Assembly: GCA_018401965.1 (NCBI GenBank)
Contig: JAGYJU010000018.1
Span: forward strand, 145,110 to 209,109
Reading direction: 5' to 3'
Length of the DNA: 64,000 bases
From: Roseicyclus sp.
GTDB taxonomy: Bacteria > Pseudomonadota > Alphaproteobacteria > Rhodobacterales > Rhodobacteraceae
This document shows, piece by piece, positions 9,132-17,754 of this stretch. Within the stretch, counting starts at the first letter, position 1. Each line of letters begins with the position of its first letter. The position numbers and the translations under genes are program-made. The notes beneath the pieces were generated by a model. That model did no database searches, was not told where the DNA came from, and was given only the letters and a program-made list of their open reading frames with translations.

Positions 9132-10265
9132 TTGGGGCGGTATGACCGCTATATCCTGTCCCAGTTGATCGTTCTGTTCGGCTTTTTCAGCCTGGTTCTG
9201 ATCTCGGTCTATTGGGTCAACGAAGCCGTGGACCTGTTCGATTCGCTGATCGCGGATGGGCAGACCCTGTCGGTATTCCTGGAATTCACCGCGCTCAGCC
9301 TGCCGCAGATCATGCTGATGGTGCTGCCGGTCGCGGCTTTCGTGGCCACGCTCTACATCTTCAACCGGTTGATCGGTGACAGCGAAATGGTGGTGCTGCA
9401 AACCGCCGGCCTGTCGCCCGCGCGCCTGTTGCGGCCGGTGCTGGGCTTTGGCCTGATCCTTGGCCTGGTGATCGGGGTGATGGGCAATGTCCTGGCCCCG
9501 GCCGCGCGCACCCAGTTCATCGACCGCAGCCAGCAGGTGCAGGATGATCTGACCGGGCGCTTCCTGCGCGAGGGGCAATTCATCCACCCAACGGCGGGCC
9601 TGACCGTCTATATCCGCGAGATCACCGAGCTGGGCGATTTCCGCGACCTGTTCCTGCAAGACCGGTCCGACCCTTTGGTGGAAACCACCTATACCGCCCC
9701 CAGCGCACTGTTGCTGCGATCCGAACGGGGGCCGCGGCTGGTGATGTTCAACGGGATGGCCCAGACGTTTGACCCCGCTTCGGGGCGGCTGTCGACGGTG
9801 CGTTTCGAGGATTTCACCTATGACATCGGCGCGCTGATCGGCGATGGCGGCTTTCGCAGCTTTGACCTGCGGGAATTGCCCACCTGGGTCTTGCTGACCG
9901 CCGATGCGCAATCGGCGCAAAACCTGGGCCAGTCGCTGGCGCAGATGCGCTTTGCCGGCCATGAACGGATCGCGCGCGCCCTGTTCGTGATCTTTCCGCC
10001 GCTGATTGCCGCCGCCTGCCTGATGCTGGGCGGGTTTTCGCGCTTTGGCGTCTGGCCACAGATCCTGTTGGCGGTGGGCCTGGTGATCCCGCTCCAGATG
10101 ATCTGGAACGCGGCGGAAACGGCGGCGATCCGCACCGTGGGGCTGCACCATCTGGCCTATGCGCAACCGGCGGCGGCCGCCCTCATGGCGCTGGCGCTGA
10201 TCTGGCTGGCCTCGCGCCGGCGGCGGACCCGGCGATGGGTGCGGCGGGGCGCGGTGGCGGCATGA
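9132..10265 (+). CDS. lptF: LPS export permease LptF
   Basis: Inner-membrane subunit of the LptB2FG exporter that extracts lipopolysaccharide. It has 377 residues, with two N-terminal helices, a periplasmic beta-jellyroll region (about 120-270) and four C-terminal helices ending in an Arg-rich tail. The open frame has no ATG at a sensible place, so the TTG at 9132 (GRYDRYILSQL) was chosen. An ATG at 9122 in another frame would give the more usual MSRFGRYDRY start if one G of the G4 run at 9134-9137 were an error. It overlaps lptG by ATGA. Confidence 0.92.
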   Translation: MGRYDRYILSQLIVLFGFFSLVLISVYWVNEAVDLFDSLIADGQTLSVFLEFTALSLPQIMLMVLPVAAFVATLYIFNRLIGDSEMVVLQTAGLSPARLLRPVLGFGLILGLVIGVMGNVLAPAARTQFIDRSQQVQDDLTGRFLREGQFIHPTAGLTVYIREITELGDFRDLFLQDRSDPLVETTYTAPSALLLRSERGPRLVMFNGMAQTFDPASGRLSTVRFEDFTYDIGALIGDGGFRSFDLRELPTWVLLTADAQSAQNLGQSLAQMRFAGHERIARALFVIFPPLIAAACLMLGGFSRFGVWPQILLAVGLVIPLQMIWNAAETAAIRTVGLHHLAYAQPAAAALMALALIWLASRRRRTRRWVRRGAVAA

Positions 10266-11356
10266 TCCTGCACCTGTATCTTGCACGGCGGTTCTTGCGC
10301 GCGCTCGGCATCGTCACGGCGGTCTTCGTCGCGATCATCGTGCCGCTGGACCTGGCCGAACAACTGCGCACCATCGGGCCCGGGCAGGGCTTTGCCCCGG
10401 TGCTGGAACTGGCGCTGCTGAACCTGCCCGGCACGCTGTATGAAATGATCCCGCTTTTCGTGCTCTTGGCCACGCTGTTGATGTTCCTCGGCCTTGCGCG
10501 CACCTCTGAATTGGTGGTGATCCGCGCCTCTGGCCGATCCGCGCTCAAGGCGGCGGCGGCACCGGTGGTGGTGGCGGGGCTGACGGGCCTTGCGGTGATC
10601 GGCGCGTTGAACCCGATCGTGGCGGCCACCGAACAACAGCTCGACCTGCGCACCGCGCGCTATCTTGGCGCCGAGGAACGCACCGTTTCCGTCAGCGCCG
10701 AGGGGCTTTGGTTGCGCCAGGGCAGCGACCTGGATCAAACCGTGATCCGGGCTGGCGCCACCAATTCCGACGGCACGCACCTGTTTTCCGCCAGTTTCTT
10801 CACCTTTGACGCCGAAGGCCGGGTGATCACCCGCATCAACGCCCGCGAGGCGATCCTGACCGATGGCGCCTGGGATTTGACGGGCGCGCGCGTCTGGCCG
10901 CTGGAAGGATCCGGCAACCCCGAGGCCGAAGCGCAAAGCTTTGCCACCCTCAGCCTGCCCTCGACGCTGACCCGCGACCAGATCCGCGACAGTTTCGGCA
11001 AGCCCGAAACGGTGCCGATCTACGAATTGCCCGCCTTCATCGCCCAGTTGAACCAGGCCGGGTTTGCCGCGCTGCAACACCGGGTCTGGCTGCAGATGGA
11101 ATTGTCGCAACCCTTGATGCTGGCGGCGATGGTGTTGATCGGCGCGGGCTTTACCATGCGCCACACAAGGTTCGGGCGCACCGGCATCATGGTGCTGGCG
11201 GCGATCTTGCTGGGCTTTGGCACGTTTTTCGTGCGATCCTTTGCGCAGGTGCTGGGGGAAAACGGGCAATTGCCCGTGGCCCTGGTCGCCTGGACCCCGC
11301 CCCTGGCGGCGATCTTGCTCGCGCTGGCGCTCTTGCTGCACACGGAGGACGGATGA
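10262..11356 (+). CDS. lptG: LPS export permease LptG
   Basis: Second permease of the LptB2FG complex. It has 364 residues with the same plan as LptF: an N-terminal helical pair (LHLYLARRFLRALGIV), a periplasmic beta domain between about residues 105 and 260, and C-terminal helices. The start ATG sits in an ATGA overlap with the lptF stop, implying translational coupling. The gene continues into surA, so LPS export and outer-membrane protein folding are co-transcribed, a common alphaproteobacterial arrangement. Confidence 0.95.
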   Translation: MILHLYLARRFLRALGIVTAVFVAIIVPLDLAEQLRTIGPGQGFAPVLELALLNLPGTLYEMIPLFVLLATLLMFLGLARTSELVVIRASGRSALKAAAAPVVVAGLTGLAVIGALNPIVAATEQQLDLRTARYLGAEERTVSVSAEGLWLRQGSDLDQTVIRAGATNSDGTHLFSASFFTFDAEGRVITRINAREAILTDGAWDLTGARVWPLEGSGNPEAEAQSFATLSLPSTLTRDQIRDSFGKPETVPIYELPAFIAQLNQAGFAALQHRVWLQMELSQPLMLAAMVLIGAGFTMRHTRFGRTGIMVLAAILLGFGTFFVRSFAQVLGENGQLPVALVAWTPPLAAILLALALLLHTEDG

Positions 11357-11466
11357 GCTATAGTGGACCCAACGCCGCGGTTGCCTTCGAAGGACAGGCA
11401 GGCCACAACAGCAACAGGCACGCGCCCCCGCGTGCCGCCACCCGAGCAGACCGGACGACAGACGCG

Positions 11467-12711
11467 ATGATGACCCCGATGACGCAGACCCCGATCCTTC
11501 GTTTCCTGCGCACCACGGTGCTGGCCGCGCCGCTGGCGCTCGGCCTGGCCGCGCTGGCCCTACCCCTGGCCGCGCAATCGCCCTTTGCCGCGGCGGTGCG
11601 GATCAATGACGGCATCGTCACCCAATACGAAATCGATCAGCGCGCCGCCTTTCTCGAGGTGTTGCGCGCCCCCGGCGACCTGCGCGCCGAGGCGATGGAG
11701 GCCTTGGTGAACGAACGCCTGCAATTGGCCGAAGCGCGCCGGATGGATGTGGTGGCCACCCCCGAAGACATCGAAGCCGGCGTGGCGGAATTCGCCGCCC
11801 GCGCCGACCTGACGCCGCAGGAATTCCTGGCCGCCATCGCCGAGGACGGCGTCGCGCCGGAAACCTTCCGCGATTTCGTCGCCAATGGCATTTCCTGGCG
11901 CAACGTGGTGCGCGGCCGGTTCGGCCCGCGCGTCCAGATCACCGAGGCCGATATCGACGCGGCGCTGGAATTCGCCGCACGGCTGGACGGATCGACGATC
12001 TTGCTGGCGGAAATCGTGGTGCCGATCACCCCCGAAAACGAGGAAAACCTGCGCAGCGAATTGGCGCGGCTGGCCTCTGATCTCAATTTCGACACCGACA
12101 CCTTCAGCCAGGCGGCGCGCCGCTTTTCGGCCGCCTCGACCCGTGAAAACGATGGTCTGACCGGCTGGAGACCGCTGAACGCGGTGCCGCCGCAGCTGCG
12201 CGAAGACATGGTCTTGCTGGCCAATGGCGAAACCTATGGCCCGGTGTCGCTTGGCCCGGCCATGGCGATCTTTCAGATGCGTGGCCTGTCGGAAGGCGGC
12301 TTTGCCGGCCCGACCGTGACCTCCGTGGATTACGTCACCATCGCGTTGCCCTCGATCGCGACCGAAGACGGGGCTGCCGCCGCCGCCGCGCTGCGCGCCG
12401 AGGTCGATGCCTGCGACGACCTCTATGCCACGCGCCCCGGCGGGTTCGAGCGCGCCGACCAACCGCTGGGCGCGATCCCGGGCGATATCGCGATGGCGCT
12501 GGCCAGGCTCGATGCGGGCGAAATGGCCTTTGATGTCACCCGCAACGCGGGTGCCACGACGCTGGCCGTGATGCTGTGCGCGCGCACCACCCAGGCCCCC
12601 GAGGCCGGGCGCGACGCGGTGCGCCAGCAACTCGTCGCGCAGCGCCTGGAAGGCTATGCCGATGCGTTCCTGGAAGAATTGCGCGCAGACGCGATGATCA
12701 CCTACGAATGA
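11467..12711 (+). CDS. surA: Periplasmic chaperone / peptidyl-prolyl isomerase SurA
   Basis: Periplasmic folding helper for outer-membrane beta-barrels. From the ATG at 11467 the protein has 414 residues with a signal peptide of about 35 residues (basic start, hydrophobic LAAPLALGLAALALPLAA, cleavage near AQS). A SurA N-terminal helical domain follows (about 36-170). A parvulin-like PPIase domain starts at about 180 (LAEIVVPITPENE, GWRPLNAVPPQL). An in-frame ATG at 11353 overlaps the lptG stop and has a strong GGAGG, but it would bury the signal peptide behind 38 low-complexity residues. The true start is uncertain. Confidence 0.88.
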   Translation: MMTPMTQTPILRFLRTTVLAAPLALGLAALALPLAAQSPFAAAVRINDGIVTQYEIDQRAAFLEVLRAPGDLRAEAMEALVNERLQLAEARRMDVVATPEDIEAGVAEFAARADLTPQEFLAAIAEDGVAPETFRDFVANGISWRNVVRGRFGPRVQITEADIDAALEFAARLDGSTILLAEIVVPITPENEENLRSELARLASDLNFDTDTFSQAARRFSAASTRENDGLTGWRPLNAVPPQLREDMVLLANGETYGPVSLGPAMAIFQMRGLSEGGFAGPTVTSVDYVTIALPSIATEDGAAAAAALRAEVDACDDLYATRPGGFERADQPLGAIPGDIAMALARLDAGEMAFDVTRNAGATTLAVMLCARTTQAPEAGRDAVRQQLVAQRLEGYADAFLEELRADAMITYE

Positions 12712-13688
12712 CCCCGGACGCGCCCATCGCCCTCACCATCGGCGAGCCGTCCGGCATCAGCCCTGAAATCATCGCCAAGGCATGGCAGCGGCTGGGCACG
12801 CGGGTGCCGTTTTTCGTGATCGGGGATCCGGCGCACCTGGCGGGCCATGGCGTGACGCCCGTGCCCATCGCCCGGCCGCAGGATGCGGCACAAGCTGCCG
12901 GTCGCGGCCTGCCGGTCCTGGCCCATCCCTTTCCGGCCCCGGCCAATCCCGGCCAACCCGATCCGCGCAATGCCGCTGCCGTGATCGAGGTGATCGCGCG
13001 CGGTGTCGAGCTTGTCTTGCGCGGCGAGGCCTCGGCGCTGACCACCGCCCCGATTCACAAGAAGGCGCTCAAGGACGGGGCCGGGTTCCGCTTTCCCGGC
13101 CATACCGAGTATCTCGCGCATCTGGCGGGTGTCGACCGGGTGGTGATGATGCTGGCCTGTCCCGGTTTGCGGGTCGTGCCCACCACCATTCACATCCCGC
13201 TGTCGGAGGTGCCGGGCGCGCTGACGCCCCAGCTCTTGACCGATACGATCCGCATCACCCATGCCAGCCTGCGCCATGATTTCGGCATCCCCGCGCCACG
13301 CATCGCGGTGGCGGGGCTGAACCCCCATGCGGGCGAAGGCGGCGCGATGGGCCACGAAGAGCTGGACATGATCACCCCCGTGCTGACCGCGCTGCGGGCC
13401 GAGGGGTTGGCGATCAGCGGGCCGCATTCCGCCGATACGATGTTTCACGCCGGCGCGCGCGCGGGCTATGACGCGGCGGTGGCGATGTATCACGACCAGG
13501 CGCTGATCCCGATCAAGACCATCGATTTCGCGGGCGGGGTGAATGTCACCTTGGGCCTGCCCTTCATCCGCACCTCGCCCGATCACGGCACCGCCTTCGA
13601 CATCGCGGGGACAAACCGTGCCGATCCCACCAGCCTGATCGCGGCGCTGGACATGGCGCGCGACATGGCACGGCTGCGCCACGCCTGA
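12708..13688 (+). CDS. pdxA: 4-hydroxythreonine-4-phosphate dehydrogenase
   Basis: Oxidises 4-phosphohydroxy-L-threonine in the DXP-dependent pyridoxal phosphate pathway. It has 326 residues, opening with the conserved LTIGEPSGISPE. Metal-binding histidines sit in FPGHTEYLA, GLNPHAGEGG and MYHDQALIPIK. The start ATG overlaps the surA stop as ATGA. In many proteobacteria surA-pdxA is followed by rsmA (ksgA), but here the operon ends and opposite-strand genes follow. Confidence 0.97.
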   Translation: MTPDAPIALTIGEPSGISPEIIAKAWQRLGTRVPFFVIGDPAHLAGHGVTPVPIARPQDAAQAAGRGLPVLAHPFPAPANPGQPDPRNAAAVIEVIARGVELVLRGEASALTTAPIHKKALKDGAGFRFPGHTEYLAHLAGVDRVVMMLACPGLRVVPTTIHIPLSEVPGALTPQLLTDTIRITHASLRHDFGIPAPRIAVAGLNPHAGEGGAMGHEELDMITPVLTALRAEGLAISGPHSADTMFHAGARAGYDAAVAMYHDQALIPIKTIDFAGGVNVTLGLPFIRTSPDHGTAFDIAGTNRADPTSLIAALDMARDMARLRHA

Positions 13689-13716
13689 TCTGCATCTGGG
13701 CGGGCGCAATTCCCGC

Positions 13717-13737
13717 TTCACCTTTCCACAAATACGC
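13717..13737 (-). repeat. Interspersed 21-bp repeat, copy 1
   Basis: Read on the minus strand the sequence is GCGTATTTGTGGAAAGGTGAA (given here as positions only beyond 20 bases). It matches the copy at 48241-48261 at 20 of 21 positions. Both copies sit just downstream of a gene's 3' end (pdxA here, pepN there). Confidence 0.7.
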
Positions 13738-13795
13738 ATGCGGCGGTGGATACGGGCGCGCCTATCACGCCGCAACGCGCCTTGGGCCCGCGCGG

Positions 13796-14038
13796 TCAGA
13801 CCGGGACGTCGTTGAACAGATCGTCCTGGTCGCCGTCATCCTCGAGGCCCCCTTGCGCCGGGCTGCGGGGCCTTGGCCATGGTGCGGCCACGCCCGTCTT
13901 GCCCTTGCCGTCTTCGCGTGGCCCGTCCCGGCGCGGCCCGGTGTGCGGCCCGGTGTGCGGCCCGGTCGCGCCGTTCGGGAAGGCCTGGCCGGGGACCTCG
14001 CCCTCTGACGGGATCTTGCGCGGTGTCTTGCCTGGCAT
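13796..14038 (-). CDS. Small hypothetical protein with Gly-Pro-rich repeat
   Basis: An 80-residue unrecognised protein. Start at 14038 was chosen because AGGGAG lies 9 bases upstream. An ATG three codons earlier directly abuts that AGGGAG. The N-terminus MPGKTPRKIPSEGEVPGQ is hydrophilic. The middle has a TGPHTGPHTGP tandem motif encoded by a 12-bp DNA repeat. The C-terminus is acidic (GLEDDGDQDDLFNDVPV). There is no signal peptide or membrane segment. Composition suggests a disordered protein. The good ribosome site and acidic tail support it being real, but this is not certain. Confidence 0.5.
   Translation of the reverse strand: MPGKTPRKIPSEGEVPGQAFPNGATGPHTGPHTGPRRDGPREDGKGKTGVAAPWPRPRSPAQGGLEDDGDQDDLFNDVPV
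13933..13968. repeat. 12-bp tandem repeat, three units
   Basis: The unit GCGGCCCGGTGT occurs at 13933-13944 and 13945-13956, with an imperfect third copy at 13957-13968. The unit length is a multiple of three, so copy-number change would add or remove a TGPH-type block in the protein on the minus strand without a frameshift. Confidence 0.8.
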
Positions 14039-14141
14039 CTGGAACATCTCCCTTTTTGGTCTTGCCCGCGGCGTATCGGCACCAATGCCCCCGATCAGCG
14101 GGGCAAGGCTCTGGCGCGATCAGGCGGCCCGATGGGTCGGC

Positions 14142-14459
14142 CTAGCGCGCGCATTCGCGGCAAAACGGCGTGTAGGGCAACAGGTCCAGCCGGTCTTCGG
14201 AAATCCCGGTGCCGCAGCGGACACACAGGCCGTACTCTCCGGCCTCGATCCGGCCGAGTGCCGCCTTGATCTGCGCCATCTCGGCCTGGCCCGATTGGCC
14301 AAGCCGTTCGAGCACCTCGTCGCCTTCGCGTTCGGTGGCCAGCTCTTCCCAATCCTTGGACTGGTGGCTGTCCAGCTCGGCATCCAGGTCGCGCAGGCGC
14401 GCCGTCAGAAACGCCAACCGGTCTTCCAGCTGGGCGCGGCGGGTGACAAGATCAGGCAT
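14142..14459 (-). CDS. DksA/TraR-type C4 zinc-finger protein
   Basis: A short DksA-like protein (105 residues) of the type that binds the RNA polymerase secondary channel. Residues 5-70 form a predicted coiled coil (DRLAFLTARLRDLDAELD, then a Glu-rich helix). A C4 zinc finger follows with C79, C82, C100 and C103 (CVRCG...FCREC). The start ATG at 14459 has GGGGAG 6 bases upstream. It lacks the N-terminal extension of full DksA, so it belongs with the short TraR/DksA-like group. The effect on transcription is inferred from family only. Confidence 0.9.
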   Translation of the reverse strand: MPDLVTRRAQLEDRLAFLTARLRDLDAELDSHQSKDWEELATEREGDEVLERLGQSGQAEMAQIKAALGRIEAGEYGLCVRCGTGISEDRLDLLPYTPFCRECAR

Positions 14460-14628
14460 CGGCTTCTCCCCTTGATCGGCGGCGCATCGGGTCTCGTGCC
14501 GCATGGGCCGATCCTATCCGGCCCCCGCAGCCCCGACCTTGATTTGTGTCAACGCAGCCTTTCCCTTGCGCTGGCCTTGCGGCATGGTGCGCCAAACCCG
14601 GCCAGACCGCCAACACGAGGAGCCCCCC

Positions 14629-15060
14629 ATGGATCTGCGCGCGATCACCGACAGCTATTCCGTCGCCCCGCAACTGGAGCCCGCCGATATGGCCACGCTG
14701 GCCGCATCGGGCGTGACCACCGTGATCTGCAACCGCCCCGACGGGGAAAACCCGCCCCCGCTTCAGGCGGCCGAGATGCAGGCCGCGGCCGAGGCAGCCG
14801 GGCTTGCCTTCGTGTTCAACCCGGTCGTGGGCGGCCAATTGACGATGGACAATGTCGACGAACAGCGCGACGCGATCGACGGCGCCGAAGGCCCGGTGGT
14901 GGCCTATTGCGCCTCGGGCAACCGGTCGACGGTGGTCTGGGCGCTTGGCATGGCCGGCAGCCTGCCCACCGACGAGATCATCGCGCGGGGCGAAAAATGG
15001 GGCTATCAGCTGCAATGGCTGCGCGCCCAGATCGACACGCTGGCCAAGCGGACGGATTGA
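14629..15060 (+). CDS. TIGR01244/DUF442 family rhodanese-loop sulfurtransferase or phosphatase
   Basis: A 143-residue single-domain protein related to the N-terminal part of Blh (beta-lactamase hydrolase-like protein). The active-site loop is C94-A-S-G-N-R99, fitting the six-residue CxxGxR form of rhodanese/phosphatase-like proteins. The N-terminal DLRAITDSYSVAPQL and the segment VICNRPDGE are family hallmarks. GAGGAG lies 7 bases before the ATG at 14629. In other bacteria this family is tied to sulfide handling. No sulfide oxidation gene is adjacent here, and an EamA transporter follows immediately. Confidence 0.88.
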   Translation: MDLRAITDSYSVAPQLEPADMATLAASGVTTVICNRPDGENPPPLQAAEMQAAAEAAGLAFVFNPVVGGQLTMDNVDEQRDAIDGAEGPVVAYCASGNRSTVVWALGMAGSLPTDEIIARGEKWGYQLQWLRAQIDTLAKRTD

Positions 15061-15065
15061 GACCC

Positions 15066-15944
15066 GTGGCACGGCTGTCGCCGACGGCACAGGGCATCTT
15101 GCTGATGCTTGGCGCGATCTTCCTGTTTGCCACGATGGACGCGACCGCCAAGGCCCTGATGGACCGCTACGCGCCGATGCAGGTTGTCTGGGCGCGCTAT
15201 GCCGGCATGATGGCGGTGGTCGCGGTGATCCTTGCGCCGCGCCTGGGGCCCTTGCTGCGGACCCGGCGGCTCGGGCTGCAATTGCTGCGCTCGGCCTTCC
15301 TGTTTTCTGCCACGCTCGCATTCTTCACCGCGATCAGCCGGATGGAAATCGCCGCCGCCACCGCCGTGATGCAGGTGCACCCGGTGATCGTGACACTGGG
15401 CGCGGCGCTGTTCCTGCGCGAGGCGCTGGGGCCACGCCGCCTGTTCGGTATCGGTGCGGCGCTGGTGGGGGCGCTGATCGTGATCCGCCCCGGCGCCGAG
15501 ATCTTTTCCTGGGCGGCGCTCTTGCCGCTGTTGGCGGGGGTGTTTTACGCCTCTTACGCGTTGACGACGCGGTTCCTGGGGCGGGATGAACCGATCCTGA
15601 CCTCGTTTCTGTATACCGCGATCATCGGCACGCTGGTGGCCAGCGTGCTGACCGTGCCGGTCTGGCAAAGCCCAAGCCCCGGCGATGCCCTGATCTTTCT
15701 GGGGCTGGGGGCGGTGGGCGCGCTGGGGCAGTTCATGCTGATCCGGTCGCTGACCATCGCCGAGGCGGGCGCGGTCGCGCCCTTCGGCTATGCCGGGGTG
15801 ATCTTTGCCACCGTCTGGGGCTATGCCGCCTTTGGCGAAATACCCGACCTGTGGACCGGCGTGGGCGCGCTTGTGATCGTGGGGGCAGGCGTTTATGTCT
15901 GGCACCGCGAAACCCGCGCGCGCGCCCTGCCCACCCCGGCCTAG
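15066..15944 (+). CDS. EamA/DMT family transporter
   Basis: An inner-membrane drug/metabolite exporter-type protein with 292 residues and ten predicted helices in two EamA repeats (helix 1 ILLMLGAIFLFATMDATAKAL, second repeat from about residue 150). Start is the GTG at 15066, five bases after the previous stop. There is no closer ATG before the first helix. The substrate is unknown. The tight spacing suggests co-transcription with the rhodanese-loop gene. Confidence 0.9.
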   Translation: MARLSPTAQGILLMLGAIFLFATMDATAKALMDRYAPMQVVWARYAGMMAVVAVILAPRLGPLLRTRRLGLQLLRSAFLFSATLAFFTAISRMEIAAATAVMQVHPVIVTLGAALFLREALGPRRLFGIGAALVGALIVIRPGAEIFSWAALLPLLAGVFYASYALTTRFLGRDEPILTSFLYTAIIGTLVASVLTVPVWQSPSPGDALIFLGLGAVGALGQFMLIRSLTIAEAGAVAPFGYAGVIFATVWGYAAFGEIPDLWTGVGALVIVGAGVYVWHRETRARALPTPA

Positions 15945-15991
15945 GCGGCGCGACAGACCGAAACCCCCAAAGGGACTGCCCGAAGGACAGG

Positions 15992-16918
15992 ATGGCCAAA
16001 CCCCGCCGCCTCTGGCTCGACTGGACGGTCGATCGCATCGCCCGCGCTCTGGTGTGGACGGCCTTGCGCCTGCCCTATGACATCCGCGTGCCGATGATGG
16101 GGCGGGCCTTTCGCGCGCTTGGCGGGATCACCGGGTTCCGCGCCCGGGCCGAAGACCAGCTGGCCTATATCTATCCCGACATGCCCGCCCAGACGCGCCG
16201 GCGCATCGCGCGCGGCGTGCTGGACAATTTCGGCCGGGTGCTGATCGAGAATTATTCCACCGCCGATCAACTGGCCCGCGCGCAAGCCTGGGTGCCGGAC
16301 GGCCCCGGCCTTGCCGCCTGCGAACAGGCGCGCGCCCAAGGCCGCCCGATCCTGTTCGTGTCGGGCCATTACGGCAATTACCAGGCCGCGCGCGCCGCGA
16401 TGAACGTGCGCGGCTATGAAATGGGCGGGCTCTATCGGCTGATGAACAACCCCTATGCCAATGCCCATTACGTCGCCTCGGTCGAGGGGGTGGGCGGGCG
16501 CGCCTTTCCGCGCGACAGGCGCGGGCTTGCGGGCTTCGTGCGGGTGCTGCGCGATGGCGGCCAGGGGGCAATCCTGATCGATCAGTATTTCGCCGACGGG
16601 GTGCAGCTCGATTTCCTGGGCAAGCCTGCGCCCACGGTCTTGTCGGCGGGGGAAATGGCGTTGAAATACGACGCGCTCCTGGTGCCGATCTATGCCGAGC
16701 GGCAGGACAATGGCCTTGATTTCGCCGTGACGGTCGAGGCGCCGATCCCCCCAAGCGATGCCCGCGCCATGACACAGGCGCTCAACGACAGTCTGGCGGC
16801 CCGCATCACCGCGCGCCCCGATCAATGGTTCTGGGTCCATCGGCGCTGGAAACCGGCGCGGCAGGCGCGCTATTTCCCGCCGCTCGATCCGGATGACTGG
16901 CAATCCCCCAAGACCTGA
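15992..16918 (+). CDS. LpxL/HtrB-like lysophospholipid acyltransferase
   Basis: A predicted inner-membrane enzyme of the lipid A late-acyltransferase family. It has 308 residues. A short N-terminal hydrophobic helix precedes a domain with DNFGRVLIENY, the active-site block SGHYGNYQAAR (H126 to Q131) and IDQYFADGVQLDFLGKPA. The C-terminus ends with WFWVHRRWK, typical of the family. The family motif is HX4D/E. Here the acidic residue is replaced by glutamine (CAG at 16382), which may lower or abolish the classic activity. AAGGA lies 5 bases before the ATG. The acyl acceptor is inferred, not shown. Confidence 0.9.
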   Translation: MAKPRRLWLDWTVDRIARALVWTALRLPYDIRVPMMGRAFRALGGITGFRARAEDQLAYIYPDMPAQTRRRIARGVLDNFGRVLIENYSTADQLARAQAWVPDGPGLAACEQARAQGRPILFVSGHYGNYQAARAAMNVRGYEMGGLYRLMNNPYANAHYVASVEGVGGRAFPRDRRGLAGFVRVLRDGGQGAILIDQYFADGVQLDFLGKPAPTVLSAGEMALKYDALLVPIYAERQDNGLDFAVTVEAPIPPSDARAMTQALNDSLAARITARPDQWFWVHRRWKPARQARYFPPLDPDDWQSPKT

Positions 16919-16947
16919 CCGCGCAGCGCAGCGCAGCCGCGACCCGG

Positions 16948-17667
16948 TCAGTCGAGCCGCGCCGCGCCCAGGATCGGGCCGTGACCGGCCTGTTGCACGA
17001 TCACCACGAGCGGGCGGTCGCTTTGCGGATCGATCCGGGCGGAAAACGGCATGGCCCCGTCCCATTCACCCACGATCTGCCAGGACGTGACGACATTGTA
17101 ATGATTGCTGACACTGCCCGCGCGTTCGCCGCGTTCGATCCGCACCTCTTCATGCGGGCTATAGGTGACAAGCTGAACGATCATCGCCGGGCGCGGCGGC
17201 GGCATATGGGCCTGCACATCCAGCGCGACGGTGCCGCCCTCGCGGGTCAGGGCGACGCTCACCGGGTCGGGGGTCGCGCGATGCGCCTGGATCAGATCGG
17301 CCACCGCCATGGGCCGCACGCCCACCACGTGATCCTGTCCACCGACGATGATCTGCGGCGTATAGACCACGGTTGATCCGACCGCATGGGCATAGCCATG
17401 TTGGCGTTCGGTCATCTGTGCCGACCCAAATGTATCTTGCCAGCCGATGTAATCCCAGTAATCGACATGCAGCGCCAGCGCGATCACGTCGTCGCGCATC
17501 GCCAATTCGCCCAGCAACGCATCGGCGGGCGGACAGGCGGAACAGCCCTGCGAGGTGAACAGTTCGACCACGACAGGCCCCTGGCGGTCCTGCGCGATGG
17601 CCCCTTGCCCCGCGACCGCGATCAGCGCCACAAGCGCCACAAGCGCCCCTGCCAATGTCGATTTCAT
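16948..17667 (-). CDS. DUF1223 secreted thioredoxin-fold protein
   Basis: An exported protein of 239 residues with a Sec signal peptide (STLAGALVALVALIAVAGQGAIA). It opens with the DUF1223 signature VVELFTSQGCSACPPAD, carrying a CxxC pair like that of thioredoxins. Other family segments are VDYWDYIGWQDTF and YTPQIIVGG. Start at 17667 was chosen for the GGAGG 5 bases upstream and the signal peptide; an upstream in-frame ATG lacks both. The function of the family is not established. Confidence 0.9.
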   Translation of the reverse strand: MKSTLAGALVALVALIAVAGQGAIAQDRQGPVVVELFTSQGCSACPPADALLGELAMRDDVIALALHVDYWDYIGWQDTFGSAQMTERQHGYAHAVGSTVVYTPQIIVGGQDHVVGVRPMAVADLIQAHRATPDPVSVALTREGGTVALDVQAHMPPPRPAMIVQLVTYSPHEEVRIERGERAGSVSNHYNVVTSWQIVGEWDGAMPFSARIDPQSDRPLVVIVQQAGHGPILGAARLD

Positions 17668-17754
17668 CGCCGCCTCCGTCTTCCAGGCCTGGTGCCTGAT
17701 CCCTAGGTAGATGCCCCACCCCCAAGATACCAATCAAGCCTTTGCGAGACCGCG

